Of a DNA stretch of 64,000 nucleotides, positions 46,812 through 59,033 are shown piece after piece; position 1 is the stretch's first letter; each line of letters begins with the position of its first letter. Under the pieces are notes generated by a model, which made no database searches, was not told the DNA's origin, and saw nothing but the letters and a program-made list of their open reading frames with translations. The stretch is from a bacterium (GTDB taxonomy: Bacteria > Bacillota_I > Bacilli_A > Mycoplasmatales > Mycoplasmoidaceae): contig JAFPYV010000009.1 of the NCBI GenBank assembly GCA_017394375.1, positions 99,375-163,374 on the forward strand. Reading direction: 5' to 3'. The translations under genes were made by a program, and so were the position numbers.

Positions 46812-47657
46812 ATGGATAATACCCAAAATCAATCATTAACTCCAAAAATGATTTTTTGTGATATTGATGGGACTTTAATTGATGACAAAAATGTTATTAG
46901 TCCGATTGCTATCAACGGTTTACAAGATTTAATTAATTATCACTGTGATTTTCATTTTGCTTTAGTTAGTGGTAGAGCAATTGCACATGAAAAATACTTT
47001 TATTCCCAATTAGGATTAAAGCCAACTGGTTTTCTTATTGGTAATAATGGTTCGCAAATTTATTCTTTAAAAGAACAAAAAGTAATTGCCCAATGACATT
47101 TACCAAGTAATGTGGCACAAGCAATTTATAATGAAGTAAAATTACTTGATAAAAAATCTGGCAAAATTTCGATGTTAGTTAGTTATAGTGATGAACCTTT
47201 AGCATATATTTACAGACCTGATAACACATGACCAATCTATAACATAAATGACATTTTGCAAGTGCGCCAAGAATTTAGTGCTAACAACGTGCTATTAATT
47301 ACAATCTTCCATTTAGAAGACCAATTAGAAGAAATGCTTGCTTTTTTACATCATTTTAATTTAACGTATGTTCCTGGTCCAAATTTAACTGCGATTACCA
47401 ACGGGGGAATTACCAAACGGCACGCGATTGAATACATTTTAAAAAAATTAGATGTACCACCAAATAATGTTGCAGTTTTTGGCGATTCAAAGAATGATAT
47501 TTCAATGTTTGAAATGCCAGGAGTTTATAGTATCACCTATCAATCTGCTAAAGATTATTTAAAAAAAATTGCGTGTGATGTAGTTGATGAACCTGTGTCA
47601 GCATTTATTGCCACTGGTTTAAAAGATTTTGTAAGGTATTTAAAACAACACCATTAA
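46812..47657 (+). CDS. Cof-type HAD phosphatase, array member 2
   Basis: The 281-residue protein has IFCDIDGTLIDD, motif II LVSGRA, the stretch GFLIGNNGSQIYSL, motif III Lys in ITKRHAIEYIL, and motif IV VFGDSKNDISMF. The C-terminus YLKKIACDVVDEPVSAFI recurs in all later members. All catalytic residues are present. A terminator follows, so members 1 and 2 form one transcript, perhaps with trxA. Confidence 0.9.
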
Positions 47658-47662
47658 TATCA

Positions 47663-47692
47663 AAAGATTTCAGCAATGAAATCTTTTTTTAT
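47663..47692 (+). terminator. terminator after array member 2
   Basis: AAAGATTTCA (47663-47672) pairs perfectly with TGAAATCTTT (47677-47686) around a 4-base loop, followed by more T's. Confidence 0.85.
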
Positions 47693-47767
47693 TATCATTA
47701 AAATATATCAAAAGATGATTTATTGTCTGCGATATATTTTATTTTTATTAATAAAAGGAATTTGGTC

Positions 47768-48643
47768 ATGGATAGACAAGAACAAGAAGCAATTGAATTC
47801 GAATGAAATAATCGCAAAATTATTTTTTGTGACGTTGATGGAACTTTAATTAATAGTGAATACCAAATTAGTGCAAATACTGCTAAAACCTTAAAAGATT
47901 TAATAAATAATGACCGGAGTTTTCATTTTGCATTAATCAGTGGTAGATGCTGTGCACATGAACTAATTTTTTACAAGGAATTAGGACTTAAACCTACTGG
48001 TTTATTAATTGGCAGTAATGGGGCACAAATTTACAATTTAAGTTCGCATAAAATGATTAAAGAATGATTAATTGATGAGGATGTTAGCCAAGCAATTTAT
48101 AACAAATTAATGGAATTAGAAAATAAATGTCATCATCTTCAATTTCTAGTTGATTATAATTTTCCTCCTTTAGGATATGCATATCATGTTGATGAAAATT
48201 TTTGGAACAAATATAACGTGGGGAATAGTGTTAAATTACGCAGTGAATTTAGTAACAAAAATGTCTTATTATTTACGGTTCTTAATTTGCAAGAATGTTT
48301 AGAAGAATTTACTAATTTCTTATCGCAATTTCATTTATGCGTTATTCCTGGTAATAACTTAACTGGGATAAGTGCTTATGGGGTTACTAAACGTAATGCA
48401 ATTGAATATTGCCTTGCAGTTTATCACACCCAACCAAAACACGTTTGTGTAATTGGGGATTCTAAAAATGACGTTAACATGTTTGAAATTCCCGAAGTGT
48501 TTAGTATTACATATCAGGATGCCAAGCCATATTTAAAAAAAATTGCTAAAGACGTGGTTAACCAACCAGTTTCTGAATTTATTGCACAAGGAGTGAAAGA
48601 CTTTGTTCATCACTTAGAAGTGATTGATCATAAAACAAATTAG
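47768..48643 (+). CDS. Cof-type HAD phosphatase, array member 3
   Basis: The 291-residue protein has IFCDVDGTLINS, motif II LISGRC, LLIGSNGAQIYNL, motif III in VTKRNAIEYCL and motif IV VIGDSKNDVNMF. The catalytic set is complete. A good ribosome binding site (AAAAGGAAT) precedes the ATG. It begins the second transcript of the array and is followed 11 bases later by member 4. Confidence 0.9.
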
Positions 48644-48654
48644 GTAAATAAGTT

Positions 48655-49509
48655 ATGAATGAAAATCAATGAAATAATCCCAAGTTAATCTTAAGTGATA
48701 TTGATGGGACTTTTATTTATGATGATGCTACTATCAGTAAGAAAACAATCAATAAATTGCAAGATTTAATTAATTGTGATTCATCTTATCACTTTGGATT
48801 AATTACAGGGCGTGCATGTCTACATGCATTATATTTATATGAACAAATTGGATTGCACAACGTTGGATTTCTAATTGGTAATAACGGGACGCAAATCTTG
48901 AATGCTTTAACCAAAGAAGTAATTGAAGAGCATATTTTAGATCCTGTAATTACATCCAAAATATATTCAAAATTAATGGAAATAACTAATCATAATCATA
49001 AAATGCAAATTTTTGTTAACTATAACCAACAACCACTAGTTTATATCTATAACATTCCTCAAACTTTTTGAAAAGTTTATAATTTTGGGAATGTTTTGCA
49101 GCAACATGATAAATTTAATCCTAACGGAATCTTATTATTCACTATGTTTAATGCTGATGAAGATGTAAAAACAATTGAAGACTTTATTAAACCATTTCAT
49201 GTTAGTACTTTAAGTGAAGATGGAGCAATTGCAATTTGAGCTTATGGCATTTCCAAACAAACTGCAATCTTGTCATTGCTTAATAAGTATCACATAAGGA
49301 ATCAAAATGTATGTGTTTTTGGTGATGCCATAAATGATAAAAGTATGTTTGAAATTCCCCATGTGTATAGTGTTACATACACCCATGCTAAAGAATACTT
49401 GCAAAAGATTGCTAGCAAAGTAATTGCTGAACCAAAATCAGATTTTGTGGCACAAGGAATTGATTGCTTTGTCAAGCATTTAGCAAAGAAAGAAGATAAT
49501 CATGAATAA
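48655..49509 (+). CDS. Cof-type HAD phosphatase, array member 4
   Basis: The 284-residue protein has ILSDIDGTFIYD, motif II LITGRA, GFLIGNNGTQIL, motif III Lys in ISKQTAILSLL and motif IV VFGDAINDKSMF. The Ser of GDS is Ala here, while both Asp are kept, so activity is likely but may be changed. Its end overlaps member 5 by 8 bases. Confidence 0.9.
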
Positions 49510-50347
49510 AAATTTAATTTTTTGTGATATTGACCAAACTTTAGTTGATAGTAATGAACACATAAGTCCATTAACTGTCAAGAAACTGCAATGATTAATT
49601 AATGAACCCCATTTAAATAATGAATTCATGTTTTGCTTAATTAGTGGTCGAAATAATGTGAATGAAAAATTCATTTATGACCAATTAGGCATTAAAGAAA
49701 ATAGTTATTTAGTTGGAAGCAATGGATCGCAAATTTATTCATTAAAAGATCACCAATTAATTAAACAATATGGATTACAAGCAGATGTTGCAAAAAAGAT
49801 ATTTGCTAAATTAATGGAACTACGAGCTAACAACCCTAAAATTATTGTGTGAGTTAGCTATGGTCATCAACCTTATTATTATTTTGTTCCCTATGATGAA
49901 CAAGCATGACAAAAGCATAATGCTTCGCATCAATTGCAATTAAGAGACAGTTTTATTCCTGATGATATTCTAACAATTTCTCCACGTCAATTAAGTCAAC
50001 AAGATTATGAAGAATTTATTAATTTCTTAAAACAATTTCCTCACATTAACGTTGTGGGAGCTAAAGAAATCATGGCAGTAAGTTATGAGGGTGTTAATAA
50101 ACGCAGTGCAATTGAATATATTTTAAATTTAGAACATATTTCACCAAGCCATGTTTGTGTTATTGGTGATTCAGAAAATGACGTCTCAATGTTTGAAATT
50201 CCTGGTGTTTATAGTGTTACATATAAGGATGCAAAACCATGTTTAATGCCACTTGCTCATGATATTGTTAATGAACCAGTTTCGCAATTTATTGCTCAAG
50301 GAATTGATGATTTTATTAAATACCTAAAAGAAATTGAACATAATTAG
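49502..50347 (+). CDS. Cof-type HAD phosphatase, array member 5
   Basis: The 281-residue protein has IFCDIDQTLVDS (the Gly of DxDGT is Gln), motif II LISGRN, YLVGSNGSQIYSL, motif III in VNKRSAIEYIL and motif IV VIGDSENDVSMF. The Asp nucleophile and acid are present. It starts within the end of member 4 and is followed after 10 bases by member 6. Confidence 0.9.
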
Positions 50348-50357
50348 GTCACAATTA

Positions 50358-51182
50358 ATGAATCCGCAAAAAAAAGTAATTTTTTGTGATATTGATGGAA
50401 CATTATTAACAAATGATGGAATTTTATTAGATGGGACTATTCAAAAAATTCAACAAACTTGTGCTAATGATGATAACTTCATTTTCAATCTAATCAGTGG
50501 ACGTTCATGACGCAATGAATATCTAATTTTTCAAAAATTAAAAATTGCACCTAAAGGTTATTTAATTAGTAGCAACGGGGCATTAATTTATTCTTTAAGT
50601 AAAAATAAAATTATCAAAGATTGAGAAATTAATGAAATAATTAGTCAACTAATTTACGATAAAGTAATGGAATTAGCTCAAGAAAATCCGAATTTAGGAT
50701 TTAATGTTAATTACAGTGATGATCCTGGTCAATATGCATACAAAATTAAACACCTTAAAACTTATACTGCTAACGGACAAATTGATTGTAAACCAAGATT
50801 TAGTAATCAACATGTTTTAGTTTTTATGGTGTTTGGGTTAGATAATCAATTACCAACTTTTGTTAATTGACTAAAACAATTTAATTTAAATGTATTACCA
50901 GGACCTAATCTTACTTTTATTAATGCCATTGGTGCTAGTAAAAAAGAAGCAGTAGAATACATTTTAAAACATAATCAATTAAATCCCAATCAATGTGCGG
51001 TGTTTGGTAATTCCAAAAATGATTTAAGTATGTTCCAAATTCCTAATATTTACAGTGTAACTTATAAAACTGCAAAACCTTATTTAATTAAAATTGCAAA
51101 AGATGTAGTAGATGATGAACCTAGTGCATTTGTTTGCCAAGGAATTGATGATTTTTTAAATTATTTAACTAACCAAGAATAA
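50358..51182 (+). CDS. Cof-type HAD protein, array member 6 (motif IV Asp to Asn)
   Basis: The 274-residue protein has IFCDIDGTLLTN, motif II LISGRS and YLISSNGALIYSL. Motif III Lys is in ASKKEAVEYIL. Motif IV reads VFGNSKNDLSMF: the first Asp, which normally helps bind Mg2+, is Asn, while the second is kept. Reduced activity is likely. It ends the second transcript of the array; no clear terminator follows. Confidence 0.88.
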
Positions 51183-51305
51183 TTTTGTTCGTTTAGTATC
51201 TTTATTTTTTTAATAATCATAAAAATTAATTAATATATCCTAAAATAATAAGTGGATATTAAATCACATTAATTTAAAAATATTTTTAAAGAAAGGATGA
51301 ATATC

Positions 51306-52169
51306 ATGACAAAACAAGAAGAATTGATTCATGAATGAAAAAACAAGGCATTAATGATGTGCGATGTTGATAATTGCGTTATTGATGCTGATGGTAAAAT
51401 TTCAAAGGAAACTGATGAAGCATTAAAAGCATTAATTAACGTTAAAGGACATGCATACTACTTTGGAATGATGAGTTATCGGCCAGTTATGCAAGTACTA
51501 AAGATTTATAACAGTATGGAACTTCGTCCAAGTTCCTACTTGCTTGGTAGCAAAGGAGCAGAAGTTTTATCAATTAGTAGTGATCAAATGTTAATTGATC
51601 AACACATTGACCCTGATACTGCCCAAAAAATTTATGATGAATTGATTAATATTTCAAAGCACAATGCTAAGCTTGCTTTCCATGTTTCATATGATGGAGT
51701 ATGAAATTACTTGCATAATGTAAGTAAAGAAGCATGAGGTAAGTACAATATTGGTGATGCTTTAGTATTACACGATGCATTCCAAGTACAAAATGTAGTT
51801 ACTTTTGTCATTCATCACCTTGATGAAGATTTTGACAAATTCGAAGCATTTGCTAAAACGTTAAACATTCGCATTGCAATAAGTGGTAGAGACATGACTT
51901 TATTAAATAAAGATGTCAATATCGCCAAATCCTTACAATTCATTATTGACCACCTTGTGGTAGCACCAAGTCACGTTGCAGTAGTAAGTAAAACCATTAA
52001 TGACAAGTCTTTATTCGAAATTCCTGGAGTTTATGGAATTACTTCAAAGGATGCTGATGAAGAACTAAAGAAAGTAGCAAAATTAATAATTGATAAAGAA
52101 CCAAAAGATTTTGTTGCTGAAGCAATTAAATGCTTTAAAGAATATTTAAAAACCGTTGAAATTAAGTAA
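51306..52169 (+). CDS. degenerate Cof-type HAD protein, array member 7
   Basis: The 287-residue protein keeps the overall Cof-type length and the terminal YLKTVEIK shared with member 8. Motif I is MCDVDNCVID (DxDGT became DVDNC), motif II is GMMSYRP where SGR is usual, and motif IV is VVSKTINDKSLF, in which Gly-Asp became Ser-Lys. The nucleophile Asp remains, but the metal site is damaged, so phosphatase activity is doubtful. A good ribosome binding site (GAAAGGATG) stands upstream. Confidence 0.88.
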
Positions 52170-52232
52170 TTTATTCATTAACAACTAAATAAATTAATTT
52201 TGGTAGGTTTTTAAAATTCATTATTTTCATTG

Positions 52233-52264
52233 TTAAATGACAACCTCCAACGGTTGTCATTTAA
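52233..52264. terminator. strong hairpin between array members 7 and 8
   Basis: A perfect 13-bp stem (52233-52245 with 52252-52264) closes a 6-base loop. No long T run follows, so it may be a terminator, an RNA stability element or a protein-binding site. Confidence 0.55.
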
Positions 52265-52345
52265 TAATCTCTAAACAGTTTATTAAATGAATTTATTAAT
52301 GTGATTTAAAAATCTTAATATTTACTAAAAAGGATAATAAAAATT

Positions 52346-53209
52346 ATGACAAGAGAAGAAATAATCCATGAATGAAAGAATAAAGCATTAATTATGTGTA
52401 ATGCTGATAATTGCATTCTTGATGTGGATGGACACATTGCCAAACAAACCGAAGAAGCTTTACAAGCTTTAATTAATGTAAAAGGACATGCATTTTATTT
52501 TGGAATGATGAGTTATAGACCTGCTACTCAATTACTGGAAATTTATAACAGCATGAACCTTAAACCAAGTTCATATTTAATTGGGAATCGCGGGGCTGAA
52601 GTGTTATCAATTAGTAGTGACCAATACATGGTTAATTTAAACATTGGTGCTTTAAGTGCAAAAAGAATTTATGAAGAATTGTTAAGAATTGCTGAACACA
52701 ACAAGAAATTATCATTCTATGTCACGTATGATGGGGTGTGAAGTTACTTATTTAACATTGGTAAGGAACAATGAGATGAATACAATGTTGGGGGTCACCT
52801 TGTTTTACATGAAGAATTTGAAGCAGTATGCATTATTGCTTTTTCCATTAATAATCTTGGCGATGATTTAAAAGATTTTGAAAATTTTGTTGAATCTGTT
52901 AATGATGTTAAGGCCATCATTACTGGAGATAGTATGGTAATTGTTAACAAAGATACCAGTTTACTAGATGCCTTTAAATATGTCATTAAACTTTTATCAG
53001 TTGCTAATAACCATGTTGCAGTAATAAGCAGATCAATAGATAATATAGCATTGTTTGAAGTTCCTGAAGTTTATGGCATTACCACTAAAGATGCTGATGA
53101 AAAACTAAAAGCGGTGGCTAAATTAGTACTTGATGTACCAGAAAATAATTTAATTTCCCAAGCAATTAGTCAATTCAAAGAATACTTAAAAACAGTGGAA
53201 ATTAAGTAA
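52346..53209 (+). CDS. HAD pseudo-phosphatase, array member 8 (nucleophile lost)
   Basis: The 287-residue protein is the close sister of member 7, with the same length and shared stretches (INVKGHA, FGMMSYRP, EVLSISSDQ, YLKTVEIK). Motif I reads MCNADNCILD: the nucleophile Asp is Asn. Motif IV reads VISRSIDNIALF, with ND turned to DN. It cannot work as a HAD phosphatase by the known mechanism, yet the frame is intact, so a binding or regulatory role is likely. An AAAAGGAT site lies before the ATG. Confidence 0.88.
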
Positions 53210-53287
53210 TTAATTTAGTTAAAAAATCATAAAAAAATACTATAGATTTTTTGCTTGTAAATATTTTGCAAAAACATCATTAAAAAT

Positions 53288-53334
53288 TACTTAAAAAAAT
53301 ATCGGATTTTCTGATTTTTTTAAGTATTTTTTTT
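53288..53334 (+). terminator. terminator after the HAD array
   Basis: TACTTAAAAAAAT (53288-53300) pairs with ATTTTTTTAAGTA (53314-53326), followed by eight T's. It isolates the array from the pot operon. Confidence 0.8.
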
Positions 53335-53421
53335 ATATAATTTTTTTTACTTATCAGAAATTTATTTTTCAATTTTCTTTGGACGGATTGTTATTTTAAT
53401 AGGAGCATTATTTATTTAAAA

Positions 53422-54999
53422 ATGAATAATAGTTTTATTGAAATTATGAACGTGGAAAAAACCTATGATGATGGTTTTACTGCGGTTTCCAATTTTAACC
53501 TTGACATCAAAAAAGGGGAATTTGTGACGCTTCTTGGACCTAGTGGGTGTGGTAAAACTACCATGCTAAAAATGTTAGCTGGATTTGAACGTCCGACACA
53601 TGGACGCATTATTATTGATAGCATGGATGTAAAAAACATCCCAATTAATAAACGTCCGACTGCTACAGTTTTTCAGGATTATGCTTTATTTCCTAATATG
53701 ACAATCTTTCAAAACATTAGTTACGGGCTAAAAGTTTTACGGATTAACGATAAAAAGAAATACATCGGGGAAGATGCTGACCCCAAATGAATTGCTAAAT
53801 ATAACGCGAAAGAACAAAACATCAATAAAGAAGAAGCTAAAAACGAAAAAGAAGCTGAAGGTAAAATTAAAATTTACGAAGCTAGCCGTAAAAAAATTGA
53901 AGATAAAATTGCTAAAATTAAGCAAAAGTATCAAAACAATGATATGTTAGTGCGCATTGGTGAAATGCCTGCACAACAAGTTGTTAATGAAATTAATATT
54001 CTGTACGAACAATATGATAATAATGTCACTCGAAAATCAATTTTTCATAAACCAATTGAAAACGAGGAAGCAAAAGCAATTAAAGTTAAGATAAATCAAC
54101 TTGAAAAAGCTTTAAAGCAAAAGAAACCAATTGATGCCGAATTAGAAAAATTGTATGCCCAAATTGATAAGATTGACTATGAACTAACATACTGACAAAA
54201 TTATGCACAAAACAAACGAGAACAAGCTGAAAAAAGATTTACTAGTCGCAAGTTAACTAAAAAAGAAATTTTGGATCGAGTTAATAATGTTATTAATTTG
54301 GTGGGACTAGCAGGTAATGAAAACAAATATCCCCAAGATTTATCGGGGGGAATGCGACAAAGAGTTGCATTAGCTAGAGCAATTGTAATTGAACCAGACG
54401 TATTATTACTTGACGAACCATTATCAGCTCTTGATGCAAAAATTCGAAAACAAATGCAACTTGAATTAAAAAGAATTCACAACCAACTAGGAATTACTTT
54501 TATTTTAGTGACGCATGACCAAGAAGAAGCATTGACTTTAAGTAACAAAATTGTGGTTATGAATTTTGGTAAGATTATGCAAATTGGGAATCCACAAGAA
54601 ATTTATGACTCACCTAATTGTGCGTGAGTAGCTAATTTCATTGGGGTAGCAAATGTCTTTACCGGCATTATTAAAGCAAATGGGAAAGTCCAATGTTTAG
54701 GTATTACCACTTCCTTTCGGTTTGAAGATGTTAACGTTGCAAGTGAAGGCAAATATGTTGATGTACTAATTAGACCTGAAGACTTTGATGTGGTTGAACC
54801 AGGACACGGATTAATCGATGTGACAGTAAAAGCAATTATTTACAAAGGATTAATGTGACAATTAACTTGTGAAACCAAAAATCACGAACCATTAATTGTT
54901 GAATCAGTTAACCACGTTGACATCAATAAAACGATTGGTTTAAAATGAGACACTGATGACCTTCATATTATGAAAAAAGAAGGTCTAACCAATGAATAA
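53422..54999 (+). CDS. potA: spermidine/putrescine importer ATPase PotA
   Basis: The 525-residue ABC ATPase energises polyamine import. Walker A is GPSGCGKTT (near 42), the Q-loop is [11 protein letters not shown], then a Lys/Glu-rich coiled-coil insertion of about 160 residues, and the signature [14 protein letters not shown] (near 308) with Walker [13 protein letters not shown] and VTHDQEEA. The C-terminal TOBE-like domain has [10 protein letters not shown] and IRPEDFDV. Long inserts in PotA are known in mycoplasmas. The ATG of potB overlaps the end by 8 bases. Confidence 0.95.
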
Positions 55000-56137
55000 T
55001 ATACGTTTTGGAGTTAAGAAATTAACCAAAGTTTTTAATGGTAAATTTCTTTTAATGTTACCGTTCCTCTTGATTTCATTAATCTTAGTGATTATTCCAA
55101 CCATCATTATTGTTATTTATGCATTTGTACCGCATGATAATTTAGGAGAAGCAGCCAACTGAGAAGTAATGGATTTAACTACGTGGCAAATTATTGGTTG
55201 AACTCTACTTACCTCAATAATTACAACTGCAATTTGCATTATTATTGGTTTTCCTTTTGCTTATTGGTTATCATTATCAAAAAGTAAAATTTTTCGTGTT
55301 TTTGCTTTGCTAGTTGTTACCAGTCCAATTTGAACAAGCACCTTATTTAAATTAATTGGACTTAAAACAATGTTCGATATTTTAAATGGAGCTATTAATT
55401 CTACTTATGGTGATCAATATACGATTCTGGGCTATGTTTATATTTTCTTACCTTTAATGATTTTACCAATCTACCAAGTTTTAGAAGTAATGCCTGCTAA
55501 CTATAGTCTTGCTAGTCAAGATTTGGGGGCGAGCAAAACTCGAACTTTCTTCATGGTAATCTTACCATATGCAAAAAAAGCTATTTTAGCTGGTATTACT
55601 TTAGTCTTTGTTCCATCAATGATGATTATTTCTGTTACTGCTTATATGAACAATGCTTCCAATGCCCAATTACTAGGGGGAGAAATTTATAGTCAAGCAA
55701 GTTTGGGGCTTGATAATAAATTGTCGCTTTCGCGTGCAAGTGTAATTAGCATTGTATCGGCCATGATTTTATTGGCATTGTGATTTGCATGTGTTAAAGT
55801 ACCAAAATGAATTGTTTGAGGAATTCGCAAATGACAATCAAAAAATCCTGAAAATGGTAAGTATTATGCTTTTTCTTCTAATGTTTTAAATAACAAAAAG
55901 AAAAAGCACGAAGTTAACTTAAAATTAGGACGCAAGCGGATAATCTTTCCACAGGATGAAGCCAAAATTCATGAGATAGTCAAAGGAATTAGGCATATTT
56001 ATATTGTTAATGATCTCAACTTTGACACAAGAACCATTGAGGATTTATACCAACCACATTTATCAATTAGTACCTATATTCACTTGAATAATGTTGCTGA
56101 TGTTTTAGCAAAAGATGATATTGCGTTAAAGGAATAA
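54992..56137 (+). CDS. potB: spermidine/putrescine importer permease PotB
   Basis: The 381-residue permease has six or so membrane segments, beginning FLLMLPFLLISLILVIIP. The coupling loop is YSLASQDLGASKTRTFFMVI (near 170). The core ends near residue 275; a Lys-rich and then acidic C-terminal extension of about 100 residues (from KNPENGKYYAF) is unusual for PotB and lies in the cytoplasm. It starts inside potA and is followed 6 bases later by potC. Confidence 0.93.
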
Positions 56138-56143
56138 TAAGCA

Positions 56144-57070
56144 ATGCATAAAAAGAAAATTTTTAGTTGAAAGCAATTTTTGGCAAAATGATATATTTTA
56201 ATTATTTTGGCATTGATTTATATTCCTTTAATCTTTATTATCTTTTTATCATTTAACCAAGGAAGTCCAATTAAAGGAAATGTTAACGTCAAGTTTGGCC
56301 ACTGAACAGTGGCTAATTACCTTACGCTTTTTTTAAATCCTTCGTTCACTCACTCTTTAACTGCTAGTTTAATTGTGGCAGTTATTGTCGTGCCAATTTG
56401 TGTAATTTTAGCAGTGATGGTTTGCTTTGGAATGTGGTCAAATTGAAAAGGATACACCAAGATTGTGTTAGGAATTTCCAATCTTTCGATTGCCATTCCC
56501 AGTGTTATTAATGGAATTGCTCTTGTCATCTTATTTTCTTTTACATGAATTGCTTTAGGATTTAATTATGGGTACATTACGATTGTGTTAGCACAAGTGT
56601 CATTTGCTACTCCGTACGCCATTGTGTTTATTTACCCAAAATTACAAAAGTTTGATGTTAATTTACTATACGCTAGTGAAGACCTTGGTTACACTAAATT
56701 TATGACCTTCTGAAAGATTGTCATTCCTTATTTAATTCCAAGTATCTTATTAGCAAGTGTAATTGTATTTACCCAAAGTTTTGATGACTACGTCATTACC
56801 TCATTAGTTGAAGGTAGAGTATCAGTAATTGCTGTTAACTTATATACCATGAACAAAGGTATTCAAGTATGAGCAGTTACATTTGGAGCAATTGTGATGT
56901 TTATTACGTTTGCCATTATTATCATTCGAACTTTAATTACCACTAGTCAAGAATACACCAAGAAACACCATGATAAAAAAGTACGCATGCAACAAATGCA
57001 TAAATTAAGCATGGGTAAGTTAAAAATGTTTCACATGAAACACCAAAAAGAAGTAGTTAAAAATGCGTAA
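56144..57070 (+). CDS. potC: spermidine/putrescine importer permease PotC
   Basis: The 308-residue permease pairs with PotB. It has about six membrane segments, first YILIILALIYIPLIFIIFLS. The sequence SFNQG and the coupling loop LLYASEDLGYTKFMTFWKI are typical. TQSFDDYVITSLVEG matches the PotC stretch before the last helix. A basic tail of about 40 residues (KKHHDKKVRMQQMHKLS) ends the protein. Its 3' end overlaps potD by 8 bases. Confidence 0.94.
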
Positions 57071-58970
57071 AGGTTGAGCAATTGCGGGTGGACTAGTCGC
57101 ATTATTAGCAGTTACTGCTGGAATTTTAGGATTAGTATTTGGATTAGCCTCAGTTAAAAGTGATAAAACATTAATCTTTGGTAATTTTGCTGAATATGAA
57201 TCACCTTCCTTACAAGAAAAAATTACGAGTGAAATTGAAGATGAAAATCCTGGAGTTAATGTTCAATACACTTACTATAACTTAAATAATCAATTACCAG
57301 CTTTATATGAAAATAAACAAATTACTATTGGTGTACCTACTGATTATGAAGCAGCACAATTAATTTCCTTAGGATTGATCAAACCATTAAATTATTCATT
57401 ATTTAACACGAATGGAATGCACTTAGGTTATTACTTAAATGGAAAGTATGTTCCTATTGAAAACGGAATCTTGCCATTACAAGTAAACTTACAACAACAA
57501 GATCTTCAGTATAATGTCCCTTATACTTTAGATGGTAATGGGCAAACATATAGTCAAAGCGAAGCATACCAAACTGAATATAAATACAGCATTTGTAATT
57601 TATTATCTCCTGGCATAATTTGTGACATTTCGCAAATCTATTTACATTGTGATTTTAATGGAATGACTCACATCAATATTTTTAATTACGATTTGCCTTA
57701 TTTCTTTCAAAACTATACGTTTGCATATACTACCAACGGTGTAACTTCTAATAGTGAATTAGCAATGCTAAATTCACTTAACACCCCGCAAACCTGAAAC
57801 CAAATCTTACCAGTCCTTAAAAATGTCAAATGATTTAACTCAGTGAAGGCACGACCAAAAATTGGAATTGTTGGTAGTCCTCAATCAGTTTATTCATTAG
57901 CAGCTTGTTTACAAGATAATAGTAATGGTGTTCCCATTACTAATCCTGATCCTAACAATTCAACCATTAAAGAAATGGAAAATACTTATGGGGCATTTAC
58001 TAGTTATTTGTCCAAGAAAAATTTAGGTAGTAATCCAGTTTATAATTCCGCATCAAGTGCAGGGATTATTAATGAACTTGATAATGGTCAATTGCACGGT
58101 GGATTTTGTTATAATGGGGATGCACTATATACTGCCATGGGTGGGAATTATGCTACGACATTAACTAGCAGTCAATGGCAAGCATTAACTCCTAGTACCT
58201 TTCATGTCGTCCATCCAAAATACACCATGATTGCACTAGATACTGTAGGAATTAGTAAATATTTAAGCAATAATTTAATCATACCTACTTATGAATTTAT
58301 GTATGATTTATGTTTAGATGGATCAGATGCTAGCCCTACATTTAATGGATATAATAAACCAATGAGTGAAAATAGTAATGGTAATCAAATCAATTATGCT
58401 AATACCTATACTTACTTATTATCCAATTACCAAGATAATCATCAATTAATTAACTTGATTACTGGTAGTAATGAAGTTCATTCTTGTCCTTTTTATTATT
58501 GATCACAAGCAACTAATACAAACAATAATAACAATCCCTGAATGCCTAATAGTGATAATGCATCTAATTTCATTGGCAGTATGGATAGTAATGGACAATA
58601 TCAGTATGGCACCATGCAAAATTTTGCTTATAACTTGTATGTATCTCCTTGATTAAGCATTAATAATTTTGTAGGAGAAATCATGACTAGTAAAGGTGCT
58701 CAAGTAATGAATGCATCTCCTGGCATGAATTGGTTTACTACGCAAACTGCTTATCCATTTAGCAGCAATCAAACCAACTTTAATGCTTTTAACAGTTGGT
58801 TTGAAAACATTTATACCATTAATCCATCTAATTATGTTTATGCTATTCCTAAGAATATCAATTTTATAATTACACGAAATACCTGTGTAGAATTGCCATT
58901 AAATAAATATCAAATTTCCAACCAAGCAATTGCATTTAATGACAGTATGTACCAAGATTTTGGAAACTAA
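57063..58970 (+). CDS. potD: PotD-like polyamine-binding protein, membrane-anchored
   Basis: The 635-residue protein begins MRKGW, then a hydrophobic segment (residues 6-29) without a Cys lipobox, so it is probably tethered by an uncleaved helix. After it, TLIFGNFAEYESPSLQEKI and the periplasmic-binding-protein-type strand ITIGVPTDYEAAQLISLGLI match the start of PotD. The protein is about twice the usual size (E. coli PotD about 350). Identification rests on these motifs and on the operon potABC. A terminator follows directly. Confidence 0.9.
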
Positions 58971-58992
58971 TTAATAAATATCCATATAAAGC

Positions 58993-59033
58993 AAAAAGAG
59001 TAGATGATTTTATCAACCTACTCTTTTTAAATC
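58993..59033. terminator. bidirectional terminator between potD and the restriction gene
   Basis: AAAAAGAGTAG (58993-59003) pairs with CTACTCTTTTT (59018-59028). The TAA of the convergent restriction gene (59010-59012) lies in the loop. T's on the plus strand and A's turned U's on the minus strand serve both directions. Confidence 0.75.
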
